In this document: positions 8,989 to 17,417 of the stretch, in pieces
Layout of the letters: each line of letters starts with the position of its first letter
Position numbering within the stretch: position 1 is the first letter of the stretch
Assembly: GCA_937921995.1 (NCBI GenBank)
Contig: CAKZVF010000086.1
Coordinates: 1 to 33,534, forward strand
Direction of reading: 5' to 3'
Source of the DNA: an uncultured Pirellulaceae bacterium
Lineage (GTDB): Bacteria > Planctomycetota > Planctomycetia > Pirellulales > Pirellulaceae
DNA: 33,534 bases
Notes under the pieces: model-generated
What the model was told of the DNA's origin: nothing
Database searches by the model: none
What the model saw: the letters and a program-made list of their open reading frames with translations, nothing else
Translations under genes and position numbers: made by a program

Positions 8989-9987
8989 ATGAAAGTTTCG
9001 CAAATCATTAACCAACGCCGTCCGCTTTGGCAGGAACTGGAATCGCTGTGCGAGACGTTGACTGAGAAGAACGGGGCCGCGAAACTTACGCCGGATCAAG
9101 TCAACCGGTTCACAACGCTGTACCGTGGAGCCTGTGCCGATCTGGCGTTGGCCGAAGCATATCAACTGCCGCCCAATACGGTCAGCTACCTTCATCGTTT
9201 GATCGCACGCAGCCACAACCAACTGTATCGCAGCAAACGCTACCAGTGGGATACGTGGTTGGATAAAGTTTTCGTCCAGACGCCGGCTCAGATTTTTCAG
9301 GATTCCGCTGTCCAGATCGCGATGGCCGTGTTTTGGATTTTGTTCTTCGTCAGCGTCTATTTATCATGGGAACGGGCGATATGGCCGGATTTTGCGACGC
9401 AAGTCATGGGCGCCGATGCCATTTCGCAAATGGAATCCAACTTTGAAAACTTTTCGGGCCGTTCGTGGGGTGAGAACAACTTCATGGCCAACTTTTACAT
9501 CATCAACAACGGTTCGATCGGTCTGTTCTGCTTCATCATGATGCTGTTTGTGATCCCCGGTTTCATGACGCTCAGTTTCAACGCCGTGGTCTTGGGTTGC
9601 TCGTTTGGAATCATGCTGCGCTGCGATTCGCCTGACGCCAGTCGAAACTTTTTTAACTTTGTGACCGCCCATGGACCGCTGGAACTGACGGCCATCGCAT
9701 TGTCCGCGGGAGCCGGGCTGCGGATCGGCGTCAGCTGGTGGGTCACCGGCGGCAACAATCGTTTTGACAATTTGATTAAAACGGCGCGTGACACTATCCC
9801 GATCGCGATGTGCGCCGTGTTGCTGTTTGTGCTGGCGGCGTTTGTGGAAGGGTTTATCTCGCCCCACCCCGAATCATCTATCCCCTGGATCGGCAAAGCC
9901 ATGGTGGCGGTGGTGACCAGCGGGATGCTGATGTTTTACTTTGTGGTGCTGGGGTTCCCGCGCGATGTGATGGAGACCGCAGGTTAA
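8989..9987 (+). CDS. SpoIIM/DUF95-family integral membrane protein
   Basis: The 332-residue product has a cytoplasmic N-terminal helical part with FTTLYRGACADLALAEAYQL and YLHRLIARSHNQLYRSKRY, typical of the SpoIIM (stage II sporulation M) family outside Firmicutes. Several membrane segments follow: near 105-125 (IAMAVFWILFFVSVYLSW), one around FIMMLFVIPGFMTLSFNAVV, and others to the C-terminus. The sequence TAHGPLELTAIALSAGAGLR fits the family's conserved HGxxE motif. It is the first gene of the MoxR-type cluster; its stop abuts the next start with no gap. Its function in non-sporulating bacteria is unknown, and a role in envelope or transport complexes is inferred from context only. Confidence 0.8.
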   Translation: MKVSQIINQRRPLWQELESLCETLTEKNGAAKLTPDQVNRFTTLYRGACADLALAEAYQLPPNTVSYLHRLIARSHNQLYRSKRYQWDTWLDKVFVQTPAQIFQDSAVQIAMAVFWILFFVSVYLSWERAIWPDFATQVMGADAISQMESNFENFSGRSWGENNFMANFYIINNGSIGLFCFIMMLFVIPGFMTLSFNAVVLGCSFGIMLRCDSPDASRNFFNFVTAHGPLELTAIALSAGAGLRIGVSWWVTGGNNRFDNLIKTARDTIPIAMCAVLLFVLAAFVEGFISPHPESSIPWIGKAMVAVVTSGMLMFYFVVLGFPRDVMETAG

Positions 9988-10848
9988 ATGGATCTCAGCC
10001 AACCGCATATCGCCATCCGCGAACGGACCTTGTTAGAGATATTTGATCTAACACTGCACGTCTATCGAGACCATTGGAAGAACATTCTTGCGATGCTGGC
10101 GATCAATGCGCTGCCACTGGTTATCCTCAACGCCGTGGTCTGCCATGTTGTTCATAACAGCGGGGGCGATCTGCCGACGGAGCTGCTGCTGAGTTTGCTG
10201 CTGATTGCCAGCCAAGCCCAAATCGGGACGCTGCTGATCACGCAGTATCTTGGAACGGCGTTGTTTGCGGGCAAACCCACTGTCGGCAAGACCGTTCGTG
10301 ATTTTCTGGGGACGTCGAAGTCGTGGATTTGGAACCATGGTTTTCTGCGTATGGCGGTGCCCATCTTTGGCTTGGTGGCCGCGTTTCATACCGACAGCAT
10401 TGCGTCGGTGATCTCGCTGCTTGTGTTTGCGGGGACGATCCGCGCATTTCGCCCCTTCATCTCCGAAATACTTCTGCTGGAAAAACCGCCGCGTAAAATT
10501 CCCAAAGACGCCCCCGACCGAGGGATCACGTTGAAGCGCCGCGCCAGTGATCTTCATCGCGGCGATGTTGTGGCCGGATTCGTGATGTCGTGCGTGATCG
10601 GTGGCTGCTTGTTGGTGACGGTGACCAGTCTTTTCTTTCACGTCGACACGGCGATTGGATTAAACGGAGCCTGGGATTCGCCGATCCACTACGTCTACTG
10701 GCCATTGGCGGCTTGGTTGATCGCTTCGTTTCTGGCGGTGTTTCGTTTTCTCTACTACATCAACACACGCATCACCCAAGAAGGTTGGGAGATCGCGCTG
10801 AAGTTAATGGCCGAGAAACAAAAGTTGTTGGCCGAGGACGAATATTGA
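9988..10848 (+). CDS. Multi-spanning membrane protein of the MoxR cluster, unknown
   Basis: The product has 286 residues with about five or six hydrophobic segments, including ILAMLAINALPLVILNAVVC near residue 35, ELLLSLLLIASQAQIGTLLI, VISLLVFAGTIRAF, a segment near VVAGFVMSCVIGGCLLVTVT, and YWPLAAWLIASFLAVFRFLY near the end. The ATG directly follows the TAA of the SpoIIM-like gene and its own TGA overlaps the next TTG, so the genes are almost certainly translationally coupled. RDD or similar membrane proteins often occupy this slot in MoxR loci, but I see no clear RDD motif. Confidence 0.7.
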   Translation: MDLSQPHIAIRERTLLEIFDLTLHVYRDHWKNILAMLAINALPLVILNAVVCHVVHNSGGDLPTELLLSLLLIASQAQIGTLLITQYLGTALFAGKPTVGKTVRDFLGTSKSWIWNHGFLRMAVPIFGLVAAFHTDSIASVISLLVFAGTIRAFRPFISEILLLEKPPRKIPKDAPDRGITLKRRASDLHRGDVVAGFVMSCVIGGCLLVTVTSLFFHVDTAIGLNGAWDSPIHYVYWPLAAWLIASFLAVFRFLYYINTRITQEGWEIALKLMAEKQKLLAEDEY

Positions 10849-11681
10849 TCGAAGCAAATAAAATCCGAAACCATCAAGGGGCTCGGCCCGTTGTCTTCTT
10901 CAGCTTGCTGTTGGCCTTTGTTTGGCTCAGCATGACCTCCGGATCACTGTGCGCGGCTCCGGCCAACGATGGTAGCACCGACGCGCTGGGCGGGCATGAG
11001 TATCCTTGGTATGACGCGGACCAGCGATCGGTGAAACCGCTGGAACAAGAACCCGGTAGCAAACCCACGTCGAACGAACGCGCGAGCGTGCCGATTGCCA
11101 AACCCAAACCAGCCAAAACGCCAGGAGGCACAACCAATACCGCCGTTGGCGGCGGTGGCGGAGGGCCGGGGCCAATGGGAGAAGGAGCCGGGACGACGCT
11201 ATTTGTCATCGTGGCTACGATCATCTTGGTCGTGATCGTCGCGCTGGTGATGACGTTTCTGTACATTGAATCCACAAAATCGGAAACGACCCAGTCAGCC
11301 GGACGCTCTCGCAAACAAAGCATTGAACAGCTCCCGTTCGATCTTGATTCCGCCGATGGTGACTTTCGTGCTGCCGCCGATGCCGCGTATCGCAGCGGCG
11401 ACCTCAGGAAGGCCATCATTTATCTCTACAGCCACGTCTTGGTAACGTTGGATCAGAATCGACTGATCCGGCTGCGAAAAGGGAAAACCAATCGGCAGTA
11501 TTTAAGAGAGGTGCAGCGGCACAATGGTGTCTCCGGTTATTTCCAACAAGTCATGTTGCCGTTTGAGTCCGTGTTTTTTGGTGACCACGAAATGGACGCC
11601 GACCAGTTTCAACGGTGCTGGTCTGGATTGAATGGGTTTCACGCCAAGGTCAAGGACAACGCGGAGATGTTGCTGGGATGA
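10845..11681 (+). CDS. DUF4129-domain membrane protein (MoxR cluster)
   Basis: I place the start at the TTG at 10845, which overlaps the previous stop as TTGA and has GAGGA about 7 bases upstream, giving 278 residues. The longer frame back to 10590 overlaps the previous gene almost entirely and is unlikely. From this start the protein has a signal-like segment (VVFFSLLLAFVWLSM) with cleavage near SLCAA, a Pro/Lys/Gly-rich low-complexity linker with a run of glycines, one membrane helix (TTLFVIVATIILVVIVALVM) and a cytoplasmic C-terminal DUF4129-type domain (LRKGKTNRQYLREVQ, FESVFFGDHEMD). Family members accompany MoxR and DUF58 genes. The function is unknown. Confidence 0.8.
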   Translation: MIEANKIRNHQGARPVVFFSLLLAFVWLSMTSGSLCAAPANDGSTDALGGHEYPWYDADQRSVKPLEQEPGSKPTSNERASVPIAKPKPAKTPGGTTNTAVGGGGGGPGPMGEGAGTTLFVIVATIILVVIVALVMTFLYIESTKSETTQSAGRSRKQSIEQLPFDLDSADGDFRAAADAAYRSGDLRKAIIYLYSHVLVTLDQNRLIRLRKGKTNRQYLREVQRHNGVSGYFQQVMLPFESVFFGDHEMDADQFQRCWSGLNGFHAKVKDNAEMLLG

Positions 11682-12979
11682 TGACATTTCTCAATTTTGC
11701 AAAGCACAAGTCGGTTGTGTCGGTCCACAAGAAGACCGTTTCCCTGATGCTCTGCCTACTTCTGATCTGCGTCGCCGGTTGTGAAATCGACGACATTGAT
11801 GACGACGGGTTTGGCAGGATCCGCAGCAACAGTGGTTACGGAGCGATTGATGGGATCAGCGGTTTCGTGCATATGCTGAAGTCACGTGGCTGGAACGTGC
11901 GTCAGTCGAGCCGAATTTCACCGCAGATTGAGCGCTACAACACCATCATTTGGGCGCCCAATCGAGATCTTCCTCCCAGCGACGCCGCGATCGAGCGCCT
12001 CGAGCGTTGGGTCAAGGACGGTAGCGGCGACCGGCGCGTGGTATTCATCGGTCCGGGGTTTCGAAGCCGAAAGTTGCTGGACAAAAAGCAAATCGAACTG
12101 GCTGACGATGAAAATTTGGAACGCGCCGTTCGCCGGTATCAAGAAAAACAAATCCAAGGCCGATTCAAACCAGGATCCTACTTCTGGTACGGTGGCGGCG
12201 ATGGCAAGGACTGCGATTGGTACGAGTTGACTGAGATCGAAAGCGAACCCGTCGAAAACGTTTCAGGGCCATGGGCCGTGGGAATTCCAACCGATGAACT
12301 GGAGCTGTATTGCGGCATCTATGATTTCAAAATCCCAGCAGACCTTCGGCCATTGGTTGATTCGCGAAAAAACGACGACATCGACGATGAGAACTACATC
12401 GACAACGCGGGCGTTTACGGTGATCGAGCTGAGGTATTATTGAAAGGCGACGGTCACAATTTGGTGTACCGGATTCCAATCGAGCCGAACTACAACCAGT
12501 ACTACAACTTCGACTATGACGACAACGACGTTGACGAATCGGGGGTCTATATTGTTGCCAATGGTTCGTTCCTTCAGAATTTCGGATTAATAAGCCCCGG
12601 CAATCAGGAACTGGCCAACAAAATTGCTGACGTTTGTGTCGGAGACATTTTGGTTTTACAAAGCGGGCCTCAACCGATCGAGGTGACCGAATCATTGGCT
12701 CCCGAAAAGAACGGTTGGGAGTGGTTAAGCAAACGGCCGCTGCGTGATATCGTGCCGTTCTTTTTGCTGCTGGCGACGTTCACTTTCTTTGTCGTCTTCC
12801 CCATCCACGGGCGTCCTAAACGTATCCAGTTACATCCGAAAAAAACATTCGCCGATCATATTCGCGCCACCGGCCAATTGCTCAAGGCCAGCCGAGGACG
12901 TGATTGGGCAAAGAATGTCATGCAAAAACATCTTGACGGTTCGTCTGATAAAACGTCCGGATCAAAGACGGGCCGATAG
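11678..12979 (+). CDS. DUF4350-domain lipoprotein (MoxR cluster)
   Basis: ATGATGA overlaps the upstream stop, so translation begins at 11678 or 11681 (433 or 432 residues). The N-terminus has a lipoprotein signal (LCLLLICVAGC, C35). A DUF4350-type segment follows (GAIDGISGFVHMLKSRGWNV, then YNTIIWAPNRDLPPSDAAIE), a fold resembling glutamine-amidotransferase-like Rossmann domains that lack catalytic residues. A long acidic, Asn/Tyr/Asp-rich middle region is unusual. One membrane helix (DIVPFFLLLATFTFFVVFPI) near residue 365 precedes a basic tail. In related clusters this protein sits with MoxR and DUF58, consistent with a membrane complex assembled or remodelled by MoxR. Confidence 0.75.
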   Translation: MMTFLNFAKHKSVVSVHKKTVSLMLCLLLICVAGCEIDDIDDDGFGRIRSNSGYGAIDGISGFVHMLKSRGWNVRQSSRISPQIERYNTIIWAPNRDLPPSDAAIERLERWVKDGSGDRRVVFIGPGFRSRKLLDKKQIELADDENLERAVRRYQEKQIQGRFKPGSYFWYGGGDGKDCDWYELTEIESEPVENVSGPWAVGIPTDELELYCGIYDFKIPADLRPLVDSRKNDDIDDENYIDNAGVYGDRAEVLLKGDGHNLVYRIPIEPNYNQYYNFDYDDNDVDESGVYIVANGSFLQNFGLISPGNQELANKIADVCVGDILVLQSGPQPIEVTESLAPEKNGWEWLSKRPLRDIVPFFLLLATFTFFVVFPIHGRPKRIQLHPKKTFADHIRATGQLLKASRGRDWAKNVMQKHLDGSSDKTSGSKTGR

Positions 12980-13268
12980 TTGAATCCAAAATAAATCGTT
13001 ACCATAAAGAAAACACATTGTGACCGTCCACGATCAATGTCGCTCGAGTCCCAGAAGCGTAAGCGATTGTCGCTCGATTCTCCGAATCGTAAGCGTGCCG
13101 ATGTGAAAAGCGTTTCAATTCCTACCGCATTGCCCGAAATTAAACCAAACGTGCCACCCGCTATCAGCTTGGAAAGCTGAGCGACAATGAGGTATTCGAG
13201 TCCAAGCCGTTAACGGTTACACAATATTTGCGAAGCTCCGCGCCGTTCCATAAGAATCAAAAATTGAA
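12980..13268. other. Long gap inside the MoxR cluster, filled by repeats
   Basis: These 289 bases separate DUF4350 from moxR, whereas the upstream genes touch or overlap. They hold the family D palindrome (13036-13188) and no supported gene. moxR may have its own promoter here, or the element may modulate read-through. Confidence 0.55.
13036..13188. repeat. Family D hairpin element with a 30-bp tandem left arm
   Basis: Two tandem 30-base units (13036-13065 and 13066-13095, 25 of 30 identical) begin with a TGTCGCTC core. The inverted right arm is 13160-13188. The inner left unit has the hairpin GATTC-TCC-GAATC. The right arm, read from the other strand, has AGCTT-TCC-AAGCT in the same frame between ATTGTCGCTC and G-TA-GC. 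The stem is therefore replaced on both sides while the loop and flanks are kept. The outermost unit has lost pairing (GAGTC-CCA-GAAGC). Confidence 0.72.
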
Positions 13269-14489
13269 ATGAATAATCCTCCCGATTCCACGCCCGAAAC
13301 ATTGCGCTTCCCCTGCCCCAGTTGTGGCAGCACGCTTCAAGTCCCCGTTTCGGCGCGTGGCAAACAAGCCCAATGCCCGCACTGTAGCGGCGTGGTGGAC
13401 ATTCCAACCGCCGATCCACCAGTGCTCCACCAATCAACGCCCCTACAACCCGCGCCCCAACCACCGGCGGCTCCTCCAACGATGCCGGCCCCTGCCGCGG
13501 TGCCCGCTGCGGCCAACGTCGCGCCGCGCGCGACCACCGAAGCCAGCAAACTCTACCAACAGATCCGAGACGAAGTTGCCAAGGTCTTCGTCGGGCAGGA
13601 AGATCTGGTCGAAGGGACTTTAATCGCCGTCTTTTCCGGTGGCCATGTTTTGATCGAAAGCGTTCCGGGACTTGGCAAAACACTTTTCGTGAGAACGCTT
13701 GGCAAGATTCTGGGCTGTGATTTTGGACGCATCCAATTCACCGCCGACCTGATGCCCTCGGACATCACCGGCGCTCCGATCTTCAACATGAAGACCCAAG
13801 AATTCAACTTCCGTCCTGGCCCCGTGTTCACACAGCTGCTGCTGGCGGACGAGATCAATCGTTCGCCCGCGAAGACGCACGCCGCGCTGCTGGAGATTAT
13901 GCAAGAAAAACGCGTCACCGTGGACGGCGTAACGCATCAGTTAGACCTGCCGTTTTTGGTGCTGGCCACGCAGAACCCGTTGGAATCCGAAGGAACCTAC
14001 AACTTGCCAGAGGCTCAGCTGGATCGTTTCATGTTTAAACTGATCGCCGATTACCCCAGCGAAGAACAAGAGGCCTCCATCTTGGCCATGCACGGCGGAC
14101 AAAGCAATCTGGACAAAACGTTGGAACAGAATATTCAGACGCTGACCAATCCTCAGCAGATCAACCGCATCACCGCAGAAACAGAAAACGTGCGCGTCGA
14201 TCCGCTGCTGATCAAATACATCAATCAGATCGTGCGTCTGACACGCTCATGGCCTCAGTTCTACATGGGCGCTTCGCCGCGCGCAGGCATCAGTTTTATC
14301 CAAGGCATCCGAACGTTGGCGGCTTTTTCGGGACGCGATTTTGCAACGCCCGATGATGTGGTGCAAATTGCCAAACCCATTCTTCGTCACCGCGTGATTC
14401 TGACCGCCGAAGCCGAAGTCGAAGGGCAGCAGATCGACGATCTGCTGGACCAACTTATGCGTTCGATTGAAGTGCCGCGTATTCGATAG
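13269..14489 (+). CDS. MoxR-family AAA+ ATPase with N-terminal zinc ribbon
   Basis: The product has 406 residues. A zinc-ribbon (C16, C19, C36, C39) at the N-terminus is joined by an Ala/Pro-rich linker (about 45-90) to a complete MoxR/AAA_3 domain. That domain has GLGKT Walker A (134-138), LLLADEINR Walker B (D194, E195), sensor-like LVLATQNP (about 230-237), GTYNLPEAQLDRFMFKL, and a C-terminal lid with GASPRAGISF. MoxR ATPases act as chaperone-like remodelers for partner proteins, usually the vWA/DUF58 protein encoded next door, as here. The zinc ribbon is an addition to the usual about 320-residue form. The start is an ATG without a clear Shine-Dalgarno. Confidence 0.92.
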   Translation: MNNPPDSTPETLRFPCPSCGSTLQVPVSARGKQAQCPHCSGVVDIPTADPPVLHQSTPLQPAPQPPAAPPTMPAPAAVPAAANVAPRATTEASKLYQQIRDEVAKVFVGQEDLVEGTLIAVFSGGHVLIESVPGLGKTLFVRTLGKILGCDFGRIQFTADLMPSDITGAPIFNMKTQEFNFRPGPVFTQLLLADEINRSPAKTHAALLEIMQEKRVTVDGVTHQLDLPFLVLATQNPLESEGTYNLPEAQLDRFMFKLIADYPSEEQEASILAMHGGQSNLDKTLEQNIQTLTNPQQINRITAETENVRVDPLLIKYINQIVRLTRSWPQFYMGASPRAGISFIQGIRTLAAFSGRDFATPDDVVQIAKPILRHRVILTAEAEVEGQQIDDLLDQLMRSIEVPRIR

Positions 14490-14544
14490 TCCGATCGTCC
14501 TGCTAAAGTCTTAACTAACAGCCAACTGCCAACCATTGTGCCTC

Positions 14545-15966
14545 ATGGCGTTACTACAAAACATACTTGATTTTCTGGTCCAACGTCCTGTGCTGTTGCT
14601 GATCCTGATGGGATTGCCGCTGCTGTTGCTGGCGTGGTTGGGCAAGGTCTATCCGCAGCGGCGCATGTTAGTCCTGGTCGCGGTGCCTGCGTTTTGGTCG
14701 CTGTTGAGTGTGGTTTTCGAACCGATGGCATATTTATCCCTTGCGCTGCTGGTGATGCTGTTGCTGATTGGGTTTGTGGATCTGTTCTCGATTCCACGTG
14801 CGGAGCGATTGGAAGTCACCCGCACCTCCGGCAGCGTCGCCTCGCTGGGAAAACCGCACGACGTCAGCATCGAACTGATCAACCAATCGCAGAAGGTCAA
14901 TCAAGTGAACCTGCGCGACGACCTTCCCGACGAATTCGAGGCCACACCCAACGAGTTTGCCTCGTTCACCGGTAAGCGTTCAAAGACGCGGTTCACTTAT
15001 TCCATCAACAGTCATGCCCGTGGTAGTTTTCGATTGCAACGCGTTCACGCGAAAGTGAGCAGCCGTTTTAAATTATGGGCGGCGTTTTACAAGTTGCCTT
15101 GTGAATCCACCATCAGTGTGTATCCCGATATGAAGCAGATCGCGGAGTACGATCTGTTGGCGCGTACGAACCGATTAAGCCAAACCGGCGTCCGGCGTGT
15201 GCGCAAGATCGGACAAGACAATGAATTCGAACGTCTGCGTGACTATACCAAGGACGACAATTATAAACACATCGACTGGCGGACAACGGCGCGACGGCGA
15301 AAGCTGACGGTCAAAGATTTTCAGTCCAGCCAATCGCAACGGATTATCTTCATGGTCGACTGCGCCCGGATGATGACCGGCCAATCGGACAATCTTTCGA
15401 TGCTCGACCATGCCTTCAACGCGATGCTGATGCTCAGCTACATCGCGCTCAAGCAGGGTGATTCAGTGGGGCTGTTGAACTTCAGCGACCAGATCCACAA
15501 CTTCACGCCGCCTCGTAGTGGCATCGGGCACATCAATCGTTTGCTGCACGCATCGTTTGATCAGGAGGCGCGGTATGTCGAAGCACGTTATGACAAAGCG
15601 TTTCTGTATGCGAAGCAGCGCTGTTCAAAACGCTCGTTGGTGGTGCTGATTACGAACGTCATTGACGAAATCAACGCCCATCAAATCATGCAGTACACCA
15701 GCAATTTGACCGGCCAACATTTACCGCTGTGTTTGTTGCTCAAGGACCATGATCTTTTCGACATGGTGGACGACTACGATCCCGAGCACTCGGGCAAGAA
15801 CGCGGTTTACGAAGCAGCCGCCGCGGTGACGATTGTGAATTGGCGTCGAGAGGTGCTGACGGAGATGAAGCACCGAGGCGTGCTGGCGTTGGAAGCTTTC
15901 CCGGAGAATATGACCGCACAATTGATCAATCAGTATCTGGAGATAAAGGCGCGGCATCTGTTGTAG
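14545..15966 (+). CDS. DUF58-domain, vWA-like membrane protein
   Basis: I take the ATG at 14545 (473 residues) rather than the TTG three codons earlier. Two N-terminal membrane segments (VLLLILMGLPLLLLAWLG, then a second near 40-75) are followed by an immunoglobulin-like beta region. The DUF58 signature comes next (GQDNEFERLRDYTKDDNYKH, IDWRTTARRRKLTVKDF). A von Willebrand A-like domain then begins at IIFMVDCARMM, where the usual MIDAS serine spacing is altered (DCARM instead of DxSxS). The protein is the probable client or partner of the upstream MoxR ATPase. The stop is followed by the family A2 repeat, which probably marks the end of the cluster. Confidence 0.9.
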   Translation: MALLQNILDFLVQRPVLLLILMGLPLLLLAWLGKVYPQRRMLVLVAVPAFWSLLSVVFEPMAYLSLALLVMLLLIGFVDLFSIPRAERLEVTRTSGSVASLGKPHDVSIELINQSQKVNQVNLRDDLPDEFEATPNEFASFTGKRSKTRFTYSINSHARGSFRLQRVHAKVSSRFKLWAAFYKLPCESTISVYPDMKQIAEYDLLARTNRLSQTGVRRVRKIGQDNEFERLRDYTKDDNYKHIDWRTTARRRKLTVKDFQSSQSQRIIFMVDCARMMTGQSDNLSMLDHAFNAMLMLSYIALKQGDSVGLLNFSDQIHNFTPPRSGIGHINRLLHASFDQEARYVEARYDKAFLYAKQRCSKRSLVVLITNVIDEINAHQIMQYTSNLTGQHLPLCLLLKDHDLFDMVDDYDPEHSGKNAVYEAAAAVTIVNWRREVLTEMKHRGVLALEAFPENMTAQLINQYLEIKARHLL

Positions 15967-15998
15967 CGTTGGTTCTTCAAGCGAGACAATCCTTGGTC

Positions 15999-16073
15999 AG
16001 TTGAACGACTAGCCGGCAGGCGTCGGCGTTCCGCCCCGCCTAACACGGTCGCCTGCCGGCTCGTCGTTAAACG
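15999..16073. repeat. Family A palindromic element, copy A2 (73-bp core)
   Basis: It is bounded by GTTGAACGAC (16000-16009) and GTCGTTAAAC (16063-16072), with inner GCCGGCAGGCG and CGCCTGCCGGC arms. Its core, read on the minus strand, aligns end to end with copy A1. It lies between the converging DUF58 and thioredoxin genes. Confidence 0.85.
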
Positions 16074-16147
16074 ATTGTCAGATTCTTTTCCAAGAAAGTG
16101 CCACTGGGCTATTGGCCCGCAGCGCACACGTACCGCAGCAGCGGCGA

Positions 16148-16702
16148 CTAACGCAACATCTGTTCCGCCGAAGCGATCCACTGCTTGGCGTTGGTGCTGT
16201 GACCAAGTTTCCCCATCGCGTCACCGTTGGCATCTAAAAACAACACCGTCGGGTATCCGGCGATGTCGTACTTACGCGCCAGCCCCGTGTTTTGTGTTTT
16301 TAACTTGGGGTCTTGATTCGTCTTCTTAGGGAAATCGAGCTCCAAGAGAATAACATTTTCATCTGACCAAGTTTGAAATTCGGGCGAATCAAAAACTTGC
16401 TTCTTTAGACTAATGCACGGCCCGCACCAATCGCTGCCGGTGAACGCTGCAAGAATCGGTTTGCCCGTCCGCAGTGATTCCCGATGAGCGTTCTCGTAGG
16501 ATTCAAACCACTTGGTCGATGTCGAGTACGATTCGTTCACTTGCAAGTCGGCCGCAGTCATCGGAGCCGCTTTGCCGAAAAGATTGCCTGCCGAAAAGTT
16601 CACCGCATCACGATTCGCACAGCCGGTGGAGATCATGATCGCGGCCGCAGCGCAAAAGCCAAGACAGAGTCTGTAGGAAGGCGTGTTTTTGTATTGAAGC
16701 AT
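16148..16702 (-). CDS. Thioredoxin-fold lipoprotein
   Basis: The product has 184 residues with a lipoprotein-like signal ending in MISTGC (C28; the -3 residue is Ser, so the lipobox is imperfect). A thioredoxin domain follows, with GSDWCGPCISLKK (C93, C96) and the cis-proline segment AGYPTVLFLDANGD. It resembles DUF255/thioredoxin_7-type periplasmic proteins and probably acts in disulfide reduction or exchange outside the cytoplasm. An AAGGA motif lies 9 bases before the ATG. It is the last gene of the leftward recO - bamD-like - lptE group, after a 146-bp gap, so it could have its own promoter. Confidence 0.85.
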   Translation of the reverse strand: MLQYKNTPSYRLCLGFCAAAAIMISTGCANRDAVNFSAGNLFGKAAPMTAADLQVNESYSTSTKWFESYENAHRESLRTGKPILAAFTGSDWCGPCISLKKQVFDSPEFQTWSDENVILLELDFPKKTNQDPKLKTQNTGLARKYDIAGYPTVLFLDANGDAMGKLGHSTNAKQWIASAEQMLR

Positions 16703-16848
16703 CGACTTGGTCCTTCATGTCGTTTCAAATGTTCGTAGTTGGGCACGTTTTAGACCCCAGCATTTTCGATTTCTTACGGAAAATACCAAGCAGTTCAGCT
16801 GACTAAAAAATTGGTAGTTTGGCAGATAATTTTCCGACGGTTGATCGC

Positions 16849-17373
16849 CTACCAAGGCACCTCCATTTGCCCCACGATGTCTCTGGCCAAATGTTCGATC
16901 AGTTGCTGCTGAGCGGTCGTCAGCGATTGGCCGCCTTCGGGGATGAAGGTCACGCTGCGGTCGAGCCGCAACGATTGCCGCTGCATCAGTGGCACCCCAG
17001 CGCGATCGGTCCATTGGACTTCCACACGCCAACCGACGTCGATCGAACGAGGTTCGTCCGTGATGTTTTCGCCAACGATCAATTTTCTGTCGCGGATAAT
17101 TCTTCCAGTCAAGAAACTGTTCGCCAGCGCCGGCTCTGTGATCGTCAACGGCGTGTTGTTGGCAATCTGCTTGACCACCGCTTCGGTCATCCGCTGCCCC
17201 AAGAACCGCCGATAGGAATCGGACTCGAACATCGCGACGTGAACGGTGCGAATGTCGCTGCGGAAGAGGTATTGGTTGCCCAAATGATAACCGGCACATC
17301 CTGAGGTCAACGGCAACAGCGCAAAGACTATCCCGGCCAGCAACAGCATTGGGATAGATTGCGTTCGAATCAT
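16849..17373 (-). CDS. lptE: LptE-like lipopolysaccharide-assembly lipoprotein
   Basis: The product has 174 residues with a clear lipoprotein signal (LLPLTSGC, C26) followed at once by AGYHLGNQYLF, the hallmark start of LptE. The remainder (VHVAMFESDSYRRFLGQRMT, EAVVKQIANN, then a beta-rich region and LIEHLARDIVGQMEVPW) fits the LptE/RlpB fold, which plugs the LptD pore that inserts LPS into the outer membrane. It supports a diderm envelope with an LPS-like glycolipid. It lies 44 bp after the BamD-like gene, in the same transcription unit. Confidence 0.82.
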   Translation of the reverse strand: MIRTQSIPMLLLAGIVFALLPLTSGCAGYHLGNQYLFRSDIRTVHVAMFESDSYRRFLGQRMTEAVVKQIANNTPLTITEPALANSFLTGRIIRDRKLIVGENITDEPRSIDVGWRVEVQWTDRAGVPLMQRQSLRLDRSVTFIPEGGQSLTTAQQQLIEHLARDIVGQMEVPW

Positions 17374-17417
17374 GGAGCAATTGAAAAAGGATCGAATGTG
17401 AATGGAAGCGTTTTTGT

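Noticed and set aside
10590..10844. Upstream part of the DUF4129 frame
   Set aside because: It lies almost wholly inside the preceding membrane-protein gene; the TTG at 10845 with GAGGA upstream and a signal peptide is the better start.
13036..13095. Two 30-bp tandem units considered as a mini-CRISPR or iteron set
   Set aside because: There is no spacer between the units, only two copies, and each unit contains the family D hairpin.
16715..17380. Long 221-residue minus-strand frame
   Set aside because: It overlaps lptE in another frame, and lptE has a clear lipobox and family match. The long frame is His/Arg/Pro-rich, as shadow frames are in GC-rich DNA.
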